Positions 42,764 through 52,423 are shown, counted from the first letter of the stretch. The stretch: DNA of 64,000 bases from Propionibacterium cyclohexanicum (GCF_900111365.1 NZ_FOGZ01000001.1:1-64000), one strand, 5' to 3'. The notes: generated by a model not told the origin, from the letters alone. Translations and numbers: made by a program.

Positions 42764-45700
42764 TCAGTACACCTCGATCTGACGCAGTGCCAGGGGCGCG
42801 GTGATGGTGAGCCGCAGCGCGGACAAGGTCTTGTCGCCCAAGGCCTGCGGCACGGTCTGATTGCGCCACAGGGCTGCGGTCGGGTGCACCTGTACCGGCG
42901 CCCAGCCTCCGGCGGCCAGTGCCTCGAGGCGGTAGCCGGCTGCGCCCTGCCCGTCCGTGGTGAGCGTCAGATGTGAGGCCCGGAAGGGCTCGCTCCAACG
43001 CAACTCCAGGCACGCTCCGGCAGGCAGCTCGATGATGGCCTCGCCACGATCGTCCACCAGCTGGGCCAACGCCTGCTCGCCAACCATCTCGCGGCCATCC
43101 GGGCCGGTCAGCGACAGGCGGGCGGCCCGGCTGCGGTCGGGCTGCCAGCTGCGGGCCTCACCGGTCATGGTGCTCATCGATGCCGGCCTGCTGCGGGATC
43201 CCCAGTCGCTGGGCTCGGCGCCGAGCCAGAACTCGATACGGCAGTTGGCGTGCAGGACTGCGACAGGAACGCTCACCTGCCCCCACGGCTCACCGTTGAT
43301 CTCCACGCGCTGGATGAACCGATGCTCCACGTCGTGGGCCACGATCTCCAGCGTCGTGCCATTCTCCCGATGCCAGCGCACGGCAGGGAAGACCGGTGCG
43401 CTGAGCACCAGCTCCCCGCTGCCGGGCTGGAGGGGATACAGACCGACCATGGTGAACAGCTGCCAGGCGCTCATCTCCCCGTTGTCCTCATCGCCGGGAT
43501 AGCCCTGCCCGATCTCCGAACCCACCCACAACCTCTCGGCGATTTCGCGGGTCAGCCACTGGGTGGCGTCCGGACGCCCGGCGTGCAGGTACATATAGGC
43601 GCTGTGATGGGCCGGCTGGTTGGAGACCGCGATCTGGCCAAGCCGTACCGCCCTGGCTTCGGTCATCTCGTGAGTGATCTGGGGATAGCTGCCCCGGGTG
43701 CGATCGTTCGCGGGCTCGGGGGTGGCGAGGGCGCGGTCCAGCCGGGACGCCAACGCCTGCTCGCCGCCCAGCAGCCGCGCCAGTCCGGCGCCGTCCTGGA
43801 CAGTGGCGAAGGCCATTCCCCACGCCGATGTCTCGGTGTAGTCGTAGCCCCACAGGAGCGGGTCGAAGTCGTGGGAGTCGAGCCGGAATCTGCCGTCGGG
43901 GCGCCTGCCCTGCCAAAAACCGGTATCGGGGTCATAGCATGCCTGGGGGACCAGGCTCCGGTTGGTGAAGTAGCGCGCATTGGTGCGGAATTCTTCGGCC
44001 CGGTCGGGTACGCCGAGCTCGGTGGCGCGATCGGCCAGCCGGCGCGACCACAGTGCGATCGACGCATCGCAGATCGCGTTCTCGACGGTCCAGCTGAAGC
44101 CCTCCGTCTCGTCGGTGTCGATCCATCCGGTGAACCGGCCTCGGGCAATCGACTTGCGTCCGGTCAGCGGGCTGGCAGAGGGCACTGTTGCGTTCTTCAC
44201 CGCCGACTCGTAGGCCGTCAGCTCGTCGAAGGCGATACCGTGCGCGCTAGCATCGGCAAAGATGGTGTCCGAGCTCGTTCCGACCATGCAGTCGATGTGG
44301 CCGGGGGCGCTCCAGCGACTCATCCAGCCCGAATCGCGGTACTGCTGCACGATGCCGTCGAGCAGCCGCGAGGCCCGTTTCGGGAAGAGCAGGTGGTAGG
44401 CGGGCCAGGCGGTTCGGTAGGTGTCCCAGTACCCGTTGTCCACGACCAGTTCGCCGTCCACGACGGCGCAGCCCGTGTGCTCGGCGGTGTCGGGGTGGAC
44501 GCGGGGTCGAAAGGGCGACGCGTAGACCGGGTGCGGCTCGGCGGGGCTCCCGGCGTTCTCATGATGGGAGCGTGGCCAGGCCAGCAATCGCGCGAGATCG
44601 CTCCAGGCGGCCTCGCGCAGCCAGGGTCGGCCACCCTCGATCTCCAGGCGGCCGAGGATCTCGGCCCACAGCGCGTGAGATTCGGCGGCCACCTCGTCGA
44701 AGCCGCGCCGGCCTATCTCGAGGTCGAGGTTGTGCCGGGCCTGCTCGACGCTGATGCTGCTCATTGCCGCCTTGATCTCCAGGCGCTGGCCCGAGCGCAG
44801 CCTCAGCACGCCGGCCTGCTCGCGCACCCGCGACAGCCGGCGCAGCAGTGCGTGGCCCCATCGTGTCCGCTCAAGGCCGTGCTCGCCCAGGCGCAGATCG
44901 TGATAGATCTTCGGCATCTCGGTGGCACGCAGCGGCTGGACGGGCTGCAGCGTCTCGGCGTACACATAGGCGCCGGGCATGGGATTGTCCGGGTCGTCGA
45001 AGCCCACCCGGGCGTCGATCGACATGATGATGGCAGCCCGACCGTCGGGCAGGTTCTCGATGCGGGTGCGGCCGCCGAAAGGCTGGTCGACGACCAGTCC
45101 GCAGCGTTCCTGCGTCTCGTAGTCGAACCGGAGCACCCCGCCGTGCTGGGTGGCGGTCATCGACGCCGCAATGCTGCCCGGACGCCGGTCCACGCCCACC
45201 AATCTCACCGTGTACAGATCGGGCCGGGAAGTTTCCTCGAGGTGGCGGAAGAGCAGCTCGCGGCGCTCGGGCGTCACCTCGGCGCGACCCATCCATGGCA
45301 TGAAGTGGGCGTTGTTGCGGTCCCCGATCCACGGGCTGGGGGCGTGGACGAAGCCGAAGCCTTGCATCCTCGGCACAGGACCCCGATCGTTCCAGCGGTA
45401 CAGCCAGCTCATCGCCCGCGCATCGGTGAGCGGTGCGAGAGCGTGCGAGCCTCCGGGTCGGAAGACCATCGGGTAGGTGTTGCCGCGCGAGAAATCATGG
45501 TCGGAGTGGGAGCCGCGCATCATCGTCGCCCGGGCCACCACATCGGCGGGCTCCTGAGCTGTGGTGCGGACCCCGGCGAGCTGGAACCAGCCGCTGCCCC
45601 GGTGGCCCGGGGGTGCCACGAGTTCCACCTCGGACAGGGTGGCGCCGGCCAGATCGGCGAGATCGAACTCCAGCCAGTTCCACTGGTCTGTCCACAGCCA

Positions 45701-46048
45701 TCCGGGGTCCTCGGTGCTGGAGGGCTGGCCGTACTGATCGGTGAGCTCCACCGCCTTGCCGTCGAGGAGGACGCGCACCCCGACGAGGCAGGAGCCGACG
45801 TTGGGCACGGGGTCGGGCGCGCCGCCGCCGGGCGGGTCGAACTGCAGCTCGGGGAAGAGGGCGAAGGCCAGGCAGGCATGGGGCGGCACGCCAAGCCGCC
45901 CGTCCAGGCGGGCTGAGCCGCCTTCCGCGCCGAACTCGTAGCGGAAGACGGGTCCGGGGATGAGTCCGGTACCGGATGCGCCGCTGGGGTTGTCGGGGCC
46001 TGGGTCAGGACGCACGCTGAGCGATCCCTTCGGGTCAATCCGCGCCAT
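42764..46048 (-). CDS. Glycoside hydrolase family 92 protein (alpha-mannosidase type)
   Basis: A 1094-residue protein. The N-terminal 170 residues form a beta-rich, discoidin/NPCBM-like region. GH92N follows at about 185-420, then the (alpha/alpha)6 catalytic domain with VDNGYWDTYRTAWPAYHLL, SYPQITHEM and GYPGDEDNGEMSAW, where GH92 carries its calcium ligands and catalytic Glu/Asp. A C-terminal beta domain (about 960-1094) ends the protein. GH92 enzymes remove mannose from alpha-1,2 or other alpha-mannosides. There is no signal peptide, so the protein appears cytoplasmic. ATG at 46048 has GAGGTGG. Confidence 0.85.
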   Translation of the reverse strand: MARIDPKGSLSVRPDPGPDNPSGASGTGLIPGPVFRYEFGAEGGSARLDGRLGVPPHACLAFALFPELQFDPPGGGAPDPVPNVGSCLVGVRVLLDGKAVELTDQYGQPSSTEDPGWLWTDQWNWLEFDLADLAGATLSEVELVAPPGHRGSGWFQLAGVRTTAQEPADVVARATMMRGSHSDHDFSRGNTYPMVFRPGGSHALAPLTDARAMSWLYRWNDRGPVPRMQGFGFVHAPSPWIGDRNNAHFMPWMGRAEVTPERRELLFRHLEETSRPDLYTVRLVGVDRRPGSIAASMTATQHGGVLRFDYETQERCGLVVDQPFGGRTRIENLPDGRAAIIMSIDARVGFDDPDNPMPGAYVYAETLQPVQPLRATEMPKIYHDLRLGEHGLERTRWGHALLRRLSRVREQAGVLRLRSGQRLEIKAAMSSISVEQARHNLDLEIGRRGFDEVAAESHALWAEILGRLEIEGGRPWLREAAWSDLARLLAWPRSHHENAGSPAEPHPVYASPFRPRVHPDTAEHTGCAVVDGELVVDNGYWDTYRTAWPAYHLLFPKRASRLLDGIVQQYRDSGWMSRWSAPGHIDCMVGTSSDTIFADASAHGIAFDELTAYESAVKNATVPSASPLTGRKSIARGRFTGWIDTDETEGFSWTVENAICDASIALWSRRLADRATELGVPDRAEEFRTNARYFTNRSLVPQACYDPDTGFWQGRRPDGRFRLDSHDFDPLLWGYDYTETSAWGMAFATVQDGAGLARLLGGEQALASRLDRALATPEPANDRTRGSYPQITHEMTEARAVRLGQIAVSNQPAHHSAYMYLHAGRPDATQWLTREIAERLWVGSEIGQGYPGDEDNGEMSAWQLFTMVGLYPLQPGSGELVLSAPVFPAVRWHRENGTTLEIVAHDVEHRFIQRVEINGEPWGQVSVPVAVLHANCRIEFWLGAEPSDWGSRSRPASMSTMTGEARSWQPDRSRAARLSLTGPDGREMVGEQALAQLVDDRGEAIIELPAGACLELRWSEPFRASHLTLTTDGQGAAGYRLEALAAGGWAPVQVHPTAALWRNQTVPQALGDKTLSALRLTITAPLALRQIEVY

Positions 46049-46059
46049 GTTCTGCCACC

Positions 46060-46587
46060 TCACTGGAAGGATGCATAGATGTTGTTGGTGAAGCCTGCCA
46101 GGCCAGCAAGATCCTGCCCCGTGCCGGTGGTCTGCAGGATGCCGCCGTTGAGCTGGATCAGGCAGCTGATCGCATTCGGCACGCCTTCGGGGATGCCGCA
46201 CACGGCGGGTCCGAAGACCTGCTGGTTGGTCAGGGCCTTGTGCTGGGACTGGCCGTATCCCTCGTCAGGGCTGATGACCAGGGTGACGATCCGGCTGCCC
46301 GTGCCAGATGCGTCGTGGAAGACGGCTGTCTGCATGCGTACCCGCACATTGTCGACGTCGGTCGGCAGCATTGTCGGCGATGCACTGGCAGCCCAGCCGT
46401 CGGCCCGCTGCGGCAATCTGGCGCTTTCGGCGGGCCTGGGTGAGCTGGTGGGAGTCGGCGTCAGCTGCGGACCTGGTGACGACGCCGTGCCTGCGGTCGG
46501 CCCGCTGGGGCTGCACCCGCTCATCGCGAGCACGAGGGCGGCGGTGGCCGCACAGCCAGCGATGGCGAGACGGGTGGGGACGCGCAT
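46060..46587 (-). CDS. Small secreted lipoprotein of unknown function
   Basis: A 175-residue protein with a signal peptide and lipobox LVLAMSGCS (Cys near residue 25), a Thr/Pro-rich linker and a domain of about 110 residues with two cysteines (AVCGIP and ISCLIQ) that may form a disulphide. The fold is not recognised. Its stop lies 11 bp before the GH92 start, so they are probably co-transcribed. It follows the lactate oxidase gene by 54 bp on the same strand. Confidence 0.65.
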   Translation of the reverse strand: MRVPTRLAIAGCAATAALVLAMSGCSPSGPTAGTASSPGPQLTPTPTSSPRPAESARLPQRADGWAASASPTMLPTDVDNVRVRMQTAVFHDASGTGSRIVTLVISPDEGYGQSQHKALTNQQVFGPAVCGIPEGVPNAISCLIQLNGGILQTTGTGQDLAGLAGFTNNIYASFQ

Positions 46588-46641
46588 GGGGCCAGTATGC
46601 CGCTGTGCCCGTCCCCACGGCGTCCCTCGCCCATTGCGAGG

Positions 46642-47751
46642 TCAGTAATGCAGCAGCTTGGCCCGCTTCACATCGTCGACGGTCTGGGTTCCGGCCAGCT
46701 GCATGACGATCCGGAACTCATGGGTGAGGTACTCGAAGACAGTCCGGACCCCCTGAGCACCACCCAGCGCCAGCGCATAGATGGCAGGGCGCCCGATGGC
46801 CACGAGATCGGCGCCGCTGGCCAGGGCCTTGAATACCTGGGAACCGCGCCGGACCCCTGAATCGAAGATGACGGGCACACGGCCGTTCACCGCGCGGGCA
46901 ATCGAGGGCAGCACATCGAAGGAGCCGGGTCCGCCGTTGAGCTGACGCCCGCCATGATTCGACACCCAGATGCCCGAGGCTCCCGAGCCCAGCGCCAGCG
47001 CGGCGTCGCAGGGATCCTGGATTCCCTTGACGATCACCGGCAGACCGACGTATTCGGCCACCCGGCGCACGTCCGCGCCGGTGATCTTCTGCTTGGCGGC
47101 GGCGTAGATCTCGAAGATGCCCTTGCCCTTGCCGCTTGTCTCGCTGAAAGCCGCCAGATTCGCCATCGGCAGCGGGAACTGGAATTCGTTGCGGATGTCC
47201 GGCTCGCGGTAGCCGCCCTGCATCGAATCGACGGTGAGCACGACAGCTGCGGCACCGTGACTCTTCGCCTCGTCCAGCAGCGCCTCGTTGAACTCCCAGT
47301 CATTGCTCATGTACAGCTGGAAGAACCACGGTGCTCCCTTGCTCGCCTCGGCGGTCTCGGCGATCGAGGTGGTGCCATAGGTGCTCTGGGACATGATGGT
47401 GCCGGCCGCGGCCACGCCCTCGGCGGTGGCCGCTTCGCCGCGGGTGTGCGCAAGTCCTTGGGCTGCGGTCGGAGCCATGATGACGGGAGTCTTGATGCTC
47501 ACGCCGAACACCGATGTGCTGGTCGAGGGGGCTTCGACCGAGTGGAGTACACGCGGTGCGATCTGTACGGTGTTGAAGGCGGCCCGGTTTCGGGCCTTGG
47601 TCCACTCGTCCTCCGAGCCTTCGCTGATGTAGCCGAAGCCGCCTTGGGGGATGATCTGGCGGGCCTGGTCCTCCAGCTCGTCAAGGTTGATGATCTTGAT
47701 TGCTTGCTCCCGGTCACTTTGCTCGTACCCGTTGGTCACCGTCATCGTCAC
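46642..47751 (-). CDS. L-lactate oxidase (FMN-dependent alpha-hydroxy acid oxidase)
   Basis: A 369-residue TIM-barrel flavoprotein. It closely resembles the lactate oxidase of Aerococcus viridans in layout: GGFGYISEGSEDEWT, VIMAPTAAQGLAHT, FQLYMSND, VIVKGIQ with the FMN-binding Lys, GIWVSNHGGRQL with the catalytic His and Arg, then IFDSGVRRGSQVFKALASGAD and AIGRP. It oxidises lactate to pyruvate, passing electrons to oxygen and giving H2O2; a lactate monooxygenase activity is less likely at this length. No catalase gene is nearby. Confidence 0.85.
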   Translation of the reverse strand: MTMTVTNGYEQSDREQAIKIINLDELEDQARQIIPQGGFGYISEGSEDEWTKARNRAAFNTVQIAPRVLHSVEAPSTSTSVFGVSIKTPVIMAPTAAQGLAHTRGEAATAEGVAAAGTIMSQSTYGTTSIAETAEASKGAPWFFQLYMSNDWEFNEALLDEAKSHGAAAVVLTVDSMQGGYREPDIRNEFQFPLPMANLAAFSETSGKGKGIFEIYAAAKQKITGADVRRVAEYVGLPVIVKGIQDPCDAALALGSGASGIWVSNHGGRQLNGGPGSFDVLPSIARAVNGRVPVIFDSGVRRGSQVFKALASGADLVAIGRPAIYALALGGAQGVRTVFEYLTHEFRIVMQLAGTQTVDDVKRAKLLHY

Positions 47752-47762
47752 TCGATTCTGCT

Positions 47763-47777
47763 CTCCCTGCCAGGGAG
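47763..47777 (-). promoter_or_regulatory. Perfect inverted repeat covering the lactate oxidase ribosome site
   Basis: CTCCCTG and CAGGGAG form 7-bp arms around one base, 11 bp upstream of the GTG/ATG start cluster. In the mRNA the right arm contains the GGGAG Shine-Dalgarno sequence, so a hairpin would hide it; as DNA it could be an operator. Confidence 0.45.
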
Positions 47778-47932
47778 GCGCGGATGGATTACCCCTTCAG
47801 CGGTACCACCGGCTTCCCGGGATCCACAGTGACTCAGCTGTTGGCGTCCCCACTTGTCAGGGAGCCGATGCCGGTGTACCCGGGTTCGCCAGGACCCGAA
47901 TACAGCCCAGCGCGGCCTCGAAAGGCGCAGAA

Positions 47933-47972
47933 AAGCCGGGGCCCGCGAGACGAACCCGCAGGGCCCCGGCTT
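47933..47972 (-). terminator. Intrinsic terminator of glnA1
   Basis: AAGCCGGGGCCC and GGGCCCCGGCTT form a perfect 12-bp stem around a 16-nt loop, 18 bp past the glnA stop. On the minus strand the stem is followed by TTTTC. The rest of 47752-47990 is the upstream region of lactate oxidase. Confidence 0.8.
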
Positions 47973-47990
47973 CACTCGCCCGGGAACGGC

Positions 47991-49412
47991 TCAGATGTGG
48001 TAATACAGGTCGAACTCGTAGGGGTGGGGACGCTGACGCAGCGCCGCGATGTCCTCGCGCTTGAGCTCGATCCAGGTGCTGATGAGGTCGGCGGTGAAGA
48101 CGTCACCGGCGAGCAGATAGTCCTGGTCCTTCTCGAGGGCCTCGAGCACCTCGTCCAGGGAGCCGGGCACCTGGGAGATGTTGGCGTGCTCCTCGGGAGG
48201 CAGCTCGTAGAGGTCCTTGTCCACCGGAGCCGGGGGCTCGATCTTGTTCTGGATGCCGTCGATACCGGCCAGCAGCATGGCCGAGAAGGCCAGGTAGGGG
48301 TTGGCGCTCGGGTCGGGGCAGCGGAACTCGATGCGCTTGGCCTTGGGGTTCGGGCCGGTGATCGGGATACGGATGCAGGCCGAGCGGTTCCGGTTCGAGT
48401 AGACCAGGTTGACGGGAGCTTCGAAGCCGGGCACCAGGCGGTGGTAGGAGTTCACGCTCGGGTTGGTGAAGGCCAGCAGGCTGGGCGCATGCTTGAGCAG
48501 ACCGCCGATGTACCAGCGGGCCGTGTCGGACAGCTGTGCGTAGCCGTTCTCGTCGAAGAAGGTCGGCACGCCCTTCGACCAGATCGACTGGTGGCAGTGC
48601 ATACCCGAGCCGTTGTCACCGAAGACCGGCTTCGGCATGAAGGTGGCCGTCTTGCCGTGCTCGTGGGCGGTGTTGCGCACGATGTACTTGAACTTCATGA
48701 CGTTGTCGGCGCTGATCAGCAATTCATCGAAGCGCCAGTTGATCTCGGCCTGGCCCGCCGAACCGACCTCGTGGTGGGCGCGTTCGATGATGAGCCCGGA
48801 GTCCTCCAGATAGCTGACCATCTCGTCGCGCAGGTCGCCGTAGTGATCGGTCGGGGCGACCGGGAAGTAGCCGCCCTTCACCTTCACCTTGTAGCCGAGG
48901 TTGCCGCGCTCCTCCACACGTCCGCTGTTCCAGGCGGCGGCTTCGGCGTCGACGCTGTAGAAGGACTTGTTGGCGGTGGTCTCGAAGCGCACATCGTCGA
49001 ACACATAGAACTCGGCCTCGGGGGCGAAGTAGGCGGTGTCGCCGATGCCCGTGGTGAGCAGGTAGTTCTGGGCCTTGCGCGCGATATTGCGAGGATCGCG
49101 GCTGTAAGGCTCCTTCGTGATCGGGTCGTGCACAAAGAAGTTCACGACCAGTGTCTTGGCGGCACGGAAGGGATCCAGGAAGGCGCTGGTGGGGTCGGGC
49201 ATGAGCGCCATATCGGACTCGTTGATCTTCTGGAAGCCCTTGACCGAGGAGCCGTCGAAAGCCAGACCCTCGTCGAAGACCTCGGGGCCAAACGAGCCGG
49301 ATGGGACGACAAAGTGCTGCATGACACCCAGAAGGTCACAGAAGCGGACATCAACGAACTCGATGCCCTCGTCCTTCACGAACTTCAACAGGTCGTCGGC
49401 GCCTGAAAACAT
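47991..49412 (-). CDS. glnA: Glutamine synthetase type I
   Basis: A 473-residue GSI-beta enzyme, the main ammonia-assimilating glutamine synthetase. Blocks are [44 protein letters not shown]-like [23 protein letters not shown] and the adenylylation loop [10 protein letters not shown], with Tyr at about residue 402. GlnE from this window should control it. The ATG at 49412 (MFSGADDL) has GGAGG. A GlnR-like box lies about 90-120 bp upstream. Confidence 0.95.
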   Translation of the reverse strand: MFSGADDLLKFVKDEGIEFVDVRFCDLLGVMQHFVVPSGSFGPEVFDEGLAFDGSSVKGFQKINESDMALMPDPTSAFLDPFRAAKTLVVNFFVHDPITKEPYSRDPRNIARKAQNYLLTTGIGDTAYFAPEAEFYVFDDVRFETTANKSFYSVDAEAAAWNSGRVEERGNLGYKVKVKGGYFPVAPTDHYGDLRDEMVSYLEDSGLIIERAHHEVGSAGQAEINWRFDELLISADNVMKFKYIVRNTAHEHGKTATFMPKPVFGDNGSGMHCHQSIWSKGVPTFFDENGYAQLSDTARWYIGGLLKHAPSLLAFTNPSVNSYHRLVPGFEAPVNLVYSNRNRSACIRIPITGPNPKAKRIEFRCPDPSANPYLAFSAMLLAGIDGIQNKIEPPAPVDKDLYELPPEEHANISQVPGSLDEVLEALEKDQDYLLAGDVFTADLISTWIELKREDIAALRQRPHPYEFDLYYHI

Positions 49413-49502
49413 AGAATCCTCCACGCTCTGGATGTGAGCGGGCATCGTGAGGCCCACTTCACGGGTGATGTGGTCACCATAGCGGTCGGCTCCACGGTCC
49501 GT

Positions 49503-49529
49503 GTTGCGGTCATGTTTCAGCCGTGTTAC
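49503..49529 (-). promoter_or_regulatory. GlnR-like box upstream of glnA
   Basis: On the minus strand GTAAC-n6-GAAAC-n6-GCAAC is seen, agreeing with the actinobacterial GlnR consensus of alternating GTnAC and GAAAC half-sites at 6-bp spacing. Three of four half-sites fit; the fourth does not. It is 91-117 bp before the glnA ATG. Confidence 0.6.
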
Positions 49530-49565
49530 GGCGGCTTCGCATTGGTGTGGCCTGGCCCCGGGCGC

Positions 49566-51353
49566 TCACAGTTGTTCGCTAAGTTCGAGCCACTGGTCCT
49601 CCAGGGCAGAGCTCTCGGCCTTCAGCTCGTCCAGGGCAGCGGCCTGTGCGCCGAGGCCTTGGTAGTCGCTCGGATCGTGCTGGGCCATCGCGTCCTGCCG
49701 GGCTTCGATCTGGGACGCGAGCTTCGCGAGGCGGCGTTCGATGGCAGCCAGCTCCTTGCGGGTCGCGCGCTCGGTGGCCGACGCCGACCCGGTTCTCGTC
49801 TCGGCGCGATTGCCGGCGGCGCCCGGCCGGTTCTGCTGCTGAGCGGTACGCAGTGCCAGGTATTCGTCCACGCCGCCCGGCAGATGACGGAGCCCCTTGT
49901 CGAGCACGGCATACTGCTGATCGGTGACGCGCTCGAGGAAGTAGCGGTCATGAGAGACCACCAGCAGGGTGCCTGCCCAGGAGTCGAGCAGATCCTCCAG
50001 CGCCGCCAGCATGTCAGTGTCCAGATCATTGGTGGGCTCGTCGAGGATGAGCACATTCGGCTGGCCCAGCAGCACGAGCAGGAGTTGCAGTCGCCGCTGC
50101 TGGCCCCCGGACAGGTCCCTCACGGGGGTGGCCAACTGGCCGGGGGCGAAACCCATGCGCTCGAGGAACTGGGCCGGGGTGAGCTCCTGGGCCTTGGAGC
50201 CGGTGCCAATGGTGTAACTGGAATGCAGGCCTTCGAGCATCTCGCGCACCGTGTAGCCCTGGAACGGCGCCAGCTCCGTCATCTGCTGGGAGAGCGTGGC
50301 CACCTTGACGGTGCTGCCGCGCTTCACCCGCCCCGAGGTGGGGGCGACCGACTCGGACACCAGCCCCAGCAGGGTCGACTTCCCGGCCCCGTTGACCCCC
50401 AGAATGCCGGTGCGTTCGCCGGGCGCGATGAGCCAGGTGATGTCGTGCAGCACCTCATGGGTGCCATAGCTCACCGAGACCCCGAGCAGATCGACCACCT
50501 GCTTGCCGAGCCGCGAAATCGCCAGCGACTGCAGCGAGAGGGCATCGCGCACAGCCGGCACATCGGCGATGAGGGCGTTGGCCGCCTCGATGTGGAATTT
50601 GGGCTTCGAGGTGCGCGCCGGCGCCCCCCGACTGAGCCAGGCCAGTTCCTTGCGGGCCAGGTTCTTGCGCCGCTCCTCGCGGGCCGCAGCCTGCCGGTCC
50701 CGTTCCACCCGCTGCAGGATGTAGGCGGCATAGCCCCCGTCGAAAGGCTCGACGATCTGGTCATGCACCTCCCAGGTGGTCGTGCACACCTCGTCGAGGA
50801 ACCAGCGGTCGTGCGTGACGACCAGCAACGCACCGCTGTTCGTGGCCCAGCGGTGCGCAAGATGGCCCGCCAGCCACGCGATCGCCTCCAGATCGAGATG
50901 ATTCGTCGGCTCGTCGAGTGCCAGCACATCATGGTCCCCGACAAGGACGCGTGCCAGCGCCACGCGGCGCCGCTGGCCACCGGACAGCGCGCCAATGGAC
51001 GCCGAGCGGTCGATCTCGCTCAGCAGACCGTTGACCACATCGCGGATCTTCGGGTTCGCGGCCCAGACATGCTCGGGGACATCGCCCACCACGGCGTCGA
51101 GGACCGAGTTCGTGTCGCAGAGATCGTCGCGCTGGTCCAGCACACCGATCCGAATGTCCCTGCGCATCGTCACCTGGCCGGAATCTGCCTGGCGACGTCC
51201 GGCCAGCAGGGACAGCAGGCTCGATTTGCCATCGCCGTTGCGTCCGACAATGCCGATCCGGTCTCCCTCGTTCACCCCGAGGGAGACCGAGTCGAAGACG
51301 GTTGTGGTGGGATAGGCCAGGGACAGGGCCTCGGCGCTGATGAGATTCGACAT
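49566..51353 (-). CDS. ABC-F family ATPase
   Basis: A 595-residue soluble protein with two ATPase domains: GRNGDGKSSL and LSGGQRRRVALARVL in the first, GVNGAGKSTL and LSGGQQRRLQLLLVLL in the second, with LDEPTNHLD and LDEPTNDLD. The linker of about 80 residues between them and a C-terminal coiled coil (ERRLAKLASQIEARQDAM) are typical of ribosome-acting ABC-F proteins such as Uup. There are no membrane helices. It acts in translation or antibiotic protection; the subgroup cannot be fixed. Confidence 0.88.
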   Translation of the reverse strand: MSNLISAEALSLAYPTTTVFDSVSLGVNEGDRIGIVGRNGDGKSSLLSLLAGRRQADSGQVTMRRDIRIGVLDQRDDLCDTNSVLDAVVGDVPEHVWAANPKIRDVVNGLLSEIDRSASIGALSGGQRRRVALARVLVGDHDVLALDEPTNHLDLEAIAWLAGHLAHRWATNSGALLVVTHDRWFLDEVCTTTWEVHDQIVEPFDGGYAAYILQRVERDRQAAAREERRKNLARKELAWLSRGAPARTSKPKFHIEAANALIADVPAVRDALSLQSLAISRLGKQVVDLLGVSVSYGTHEVLHDITWLIAPGERTGILGVNGAGKSTLLGLVSESVAPTSGRVKRGSTVKVATLSQQMTELAPFQGYTVREMLEGLHSSYTIGTGSKAQELTPAQFLERMGFAPGQLATPVRDLSGGQQRRLQLLLVLLGQPNVLILDEPTNDLDTDMLAALEDLLDSWAGTLLVVSHDRYFLERVTDQQYAVLDKGLRHLPGGVDEYLALRTAQQQNRPGAAGNRAETRTGSASATERATRKELAAIERRLAKLASQIEARQDAMAQHDPSDYQGLGAQAAALDELKAESSALEDQWLELSEQL

Positions 51354-51495
51354 GTCGCCCTACAGCCTAGGTGGGCCGTGGCGCCGACTGCGAACCAGGA
51401 ATGTGCTGCCCGTCACAGGACCAGCCCGGCCGCGGGTCCCACGGGGCGAGCACCCGCAGGCTTGCGGCTGAATCGGGCCAGCGCCCGCGGGGCGC

Positions 51496-52257
51496 TCAGC
51501 CCCGCATGGCCCGGCGCGAGATCTTGGCGTGGCCTCCGGTGGGCATCGGCCCCTTGGGGATCGGAACGCGAGAGCGCAGCTTGTCGAGGGCCTTGAGGCG
51601 GTATTCGATCTCCTCGATCTGTTCGGATGTCAACGTCTTCGGCAGCTTCTTGAGATAGGCGGTCAACTTCTCGACCGGCACCTTGCCCTCGCCCTCGCCG
51701 ACGAGAACGGTCTGCACCTCGACGCCGTAGAGAACCTGCTGATGGCGGCGGACCTCGGTGCGCAGCAGGCTCTGGGAGCCCTTGCCGTCGCCGATGAGGA
51801 TCATGCCACCCGGTCCGATCGCTCGGTGCACGCAATTGGTCTGCCGATCCACCGCGACAGCCGCCGTGTAGTGCCATTTCTTCTTGTCGAGCATGGTGAG
51901 TGCCATTTCGGCGCCACCGGGCTGGCCCTTGACACGGGCGAAGGAAGCCTTCTTCGCCTCCCGCTGCAGCACCCACAGCGCCGCCGTGACGCCGCCCAGC
52001 AGTCCCAGCAGTGCCCACAGATACCAGGTTCCCGCCGCCAGACCGATGCCCACCCCGACAATCAGGCAGATCAGTACCGCACCGGCAAGCATCCATGGGA
52101 TCTTCGGCTGGTACTTCGCGGTGAGCTTGTAGGTCTCACGGATCTGCTTGGCAGTGCCCCAGTCGGTGGGGTCGCTCGAATTCTTCTTGGCGGCCTTGAG
52201 CGCCTTGGCCTCGGCCTTCTGCTTCTTGGCCAGTTCCTTGGCCCGTTCGCTCGCCAT
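51496..52257 (-). CDS. DUF4191 membrane protein
   Basis: A 253-residue protein. A Lys/Ala-rich cytoplasmic N-terminus (about 45 residues) precedes two adjacent membrane helices (about 55-98) and a soluble C-terminal domain with HRAIGPGGMILIGDGKGSQ near 145. This is DUF4191, found next to glutamine synthetase and lipoate genes in actinobacteria (Rv2219 in memory). The function is unknown. The start is ATG at 52257. Confidence 0.8.
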   Translation of the reverse strand: MASERAKELAKKQKAEAKALKAAKKNSSDPTDWGTAKQIRETYKLTAKYQPKIPWMLAGAVLICLIVGVGIGLAAGTWYLWALLGLLGGVTAALWVLQREAKKASFARVKGQPGGAEMALTMLDKKKWHYTAAVAVDRQTNCVHRAIGPGGMILIGDGKGSQSLLRTEVRRHQQVLYGVEVQTVLVGEGEGKVPVEKLTAYLKKLPKTLTSEQIEEIEYRLKALDKLRSRVPIPKGPMPTGGHAKISRRAMRG

Positions 52258-52373
52258 TGATCAGTCTCCGTGCTCCAGGGAAGGGGGATCGCGGCGTCCC
52301 CGCCGTCGAGCAAGTCTAGTGCACCCCAGCGGTGCTGCTCGGGGATGCGGGCACGGCCCGAGTCGCAGCGGCA

Positions 52374-52407
52374 CGATGGGGTCCCGCCCGGTGGCGGAAC
52401 CCCATCG
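52374..52407 (-). terminator. Intrinsic terminator of sucB
   Basis: CGATGGGGT pairs with ACCCCATCG, then, past one mismatch, CCGCC with GGCGG around a CGGT loop. It lies 17 bp past the sucB stop. The rest of 52258-52423 holds no further feature. Confidence 0.7.
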
Positions 52408-52423
52408 ATATGCCTGCGGATGC

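Noticed and set aside
43250-45916. Plus-strand reading frame of 888 codons opposite GH92
   Set aside because: The composition (His, Gly, Arg, Val-rich) is that of a GC-rich antisense frame, while the minus strand encodes recognisable GH92 motifs.
47786-47990. Small plus-strand protein starting at an ATG after the lactate oxidase start
   Set aside because: It reads through the glnA terminator and into antisense of glnA, with no ribosome site and no recognisable product.
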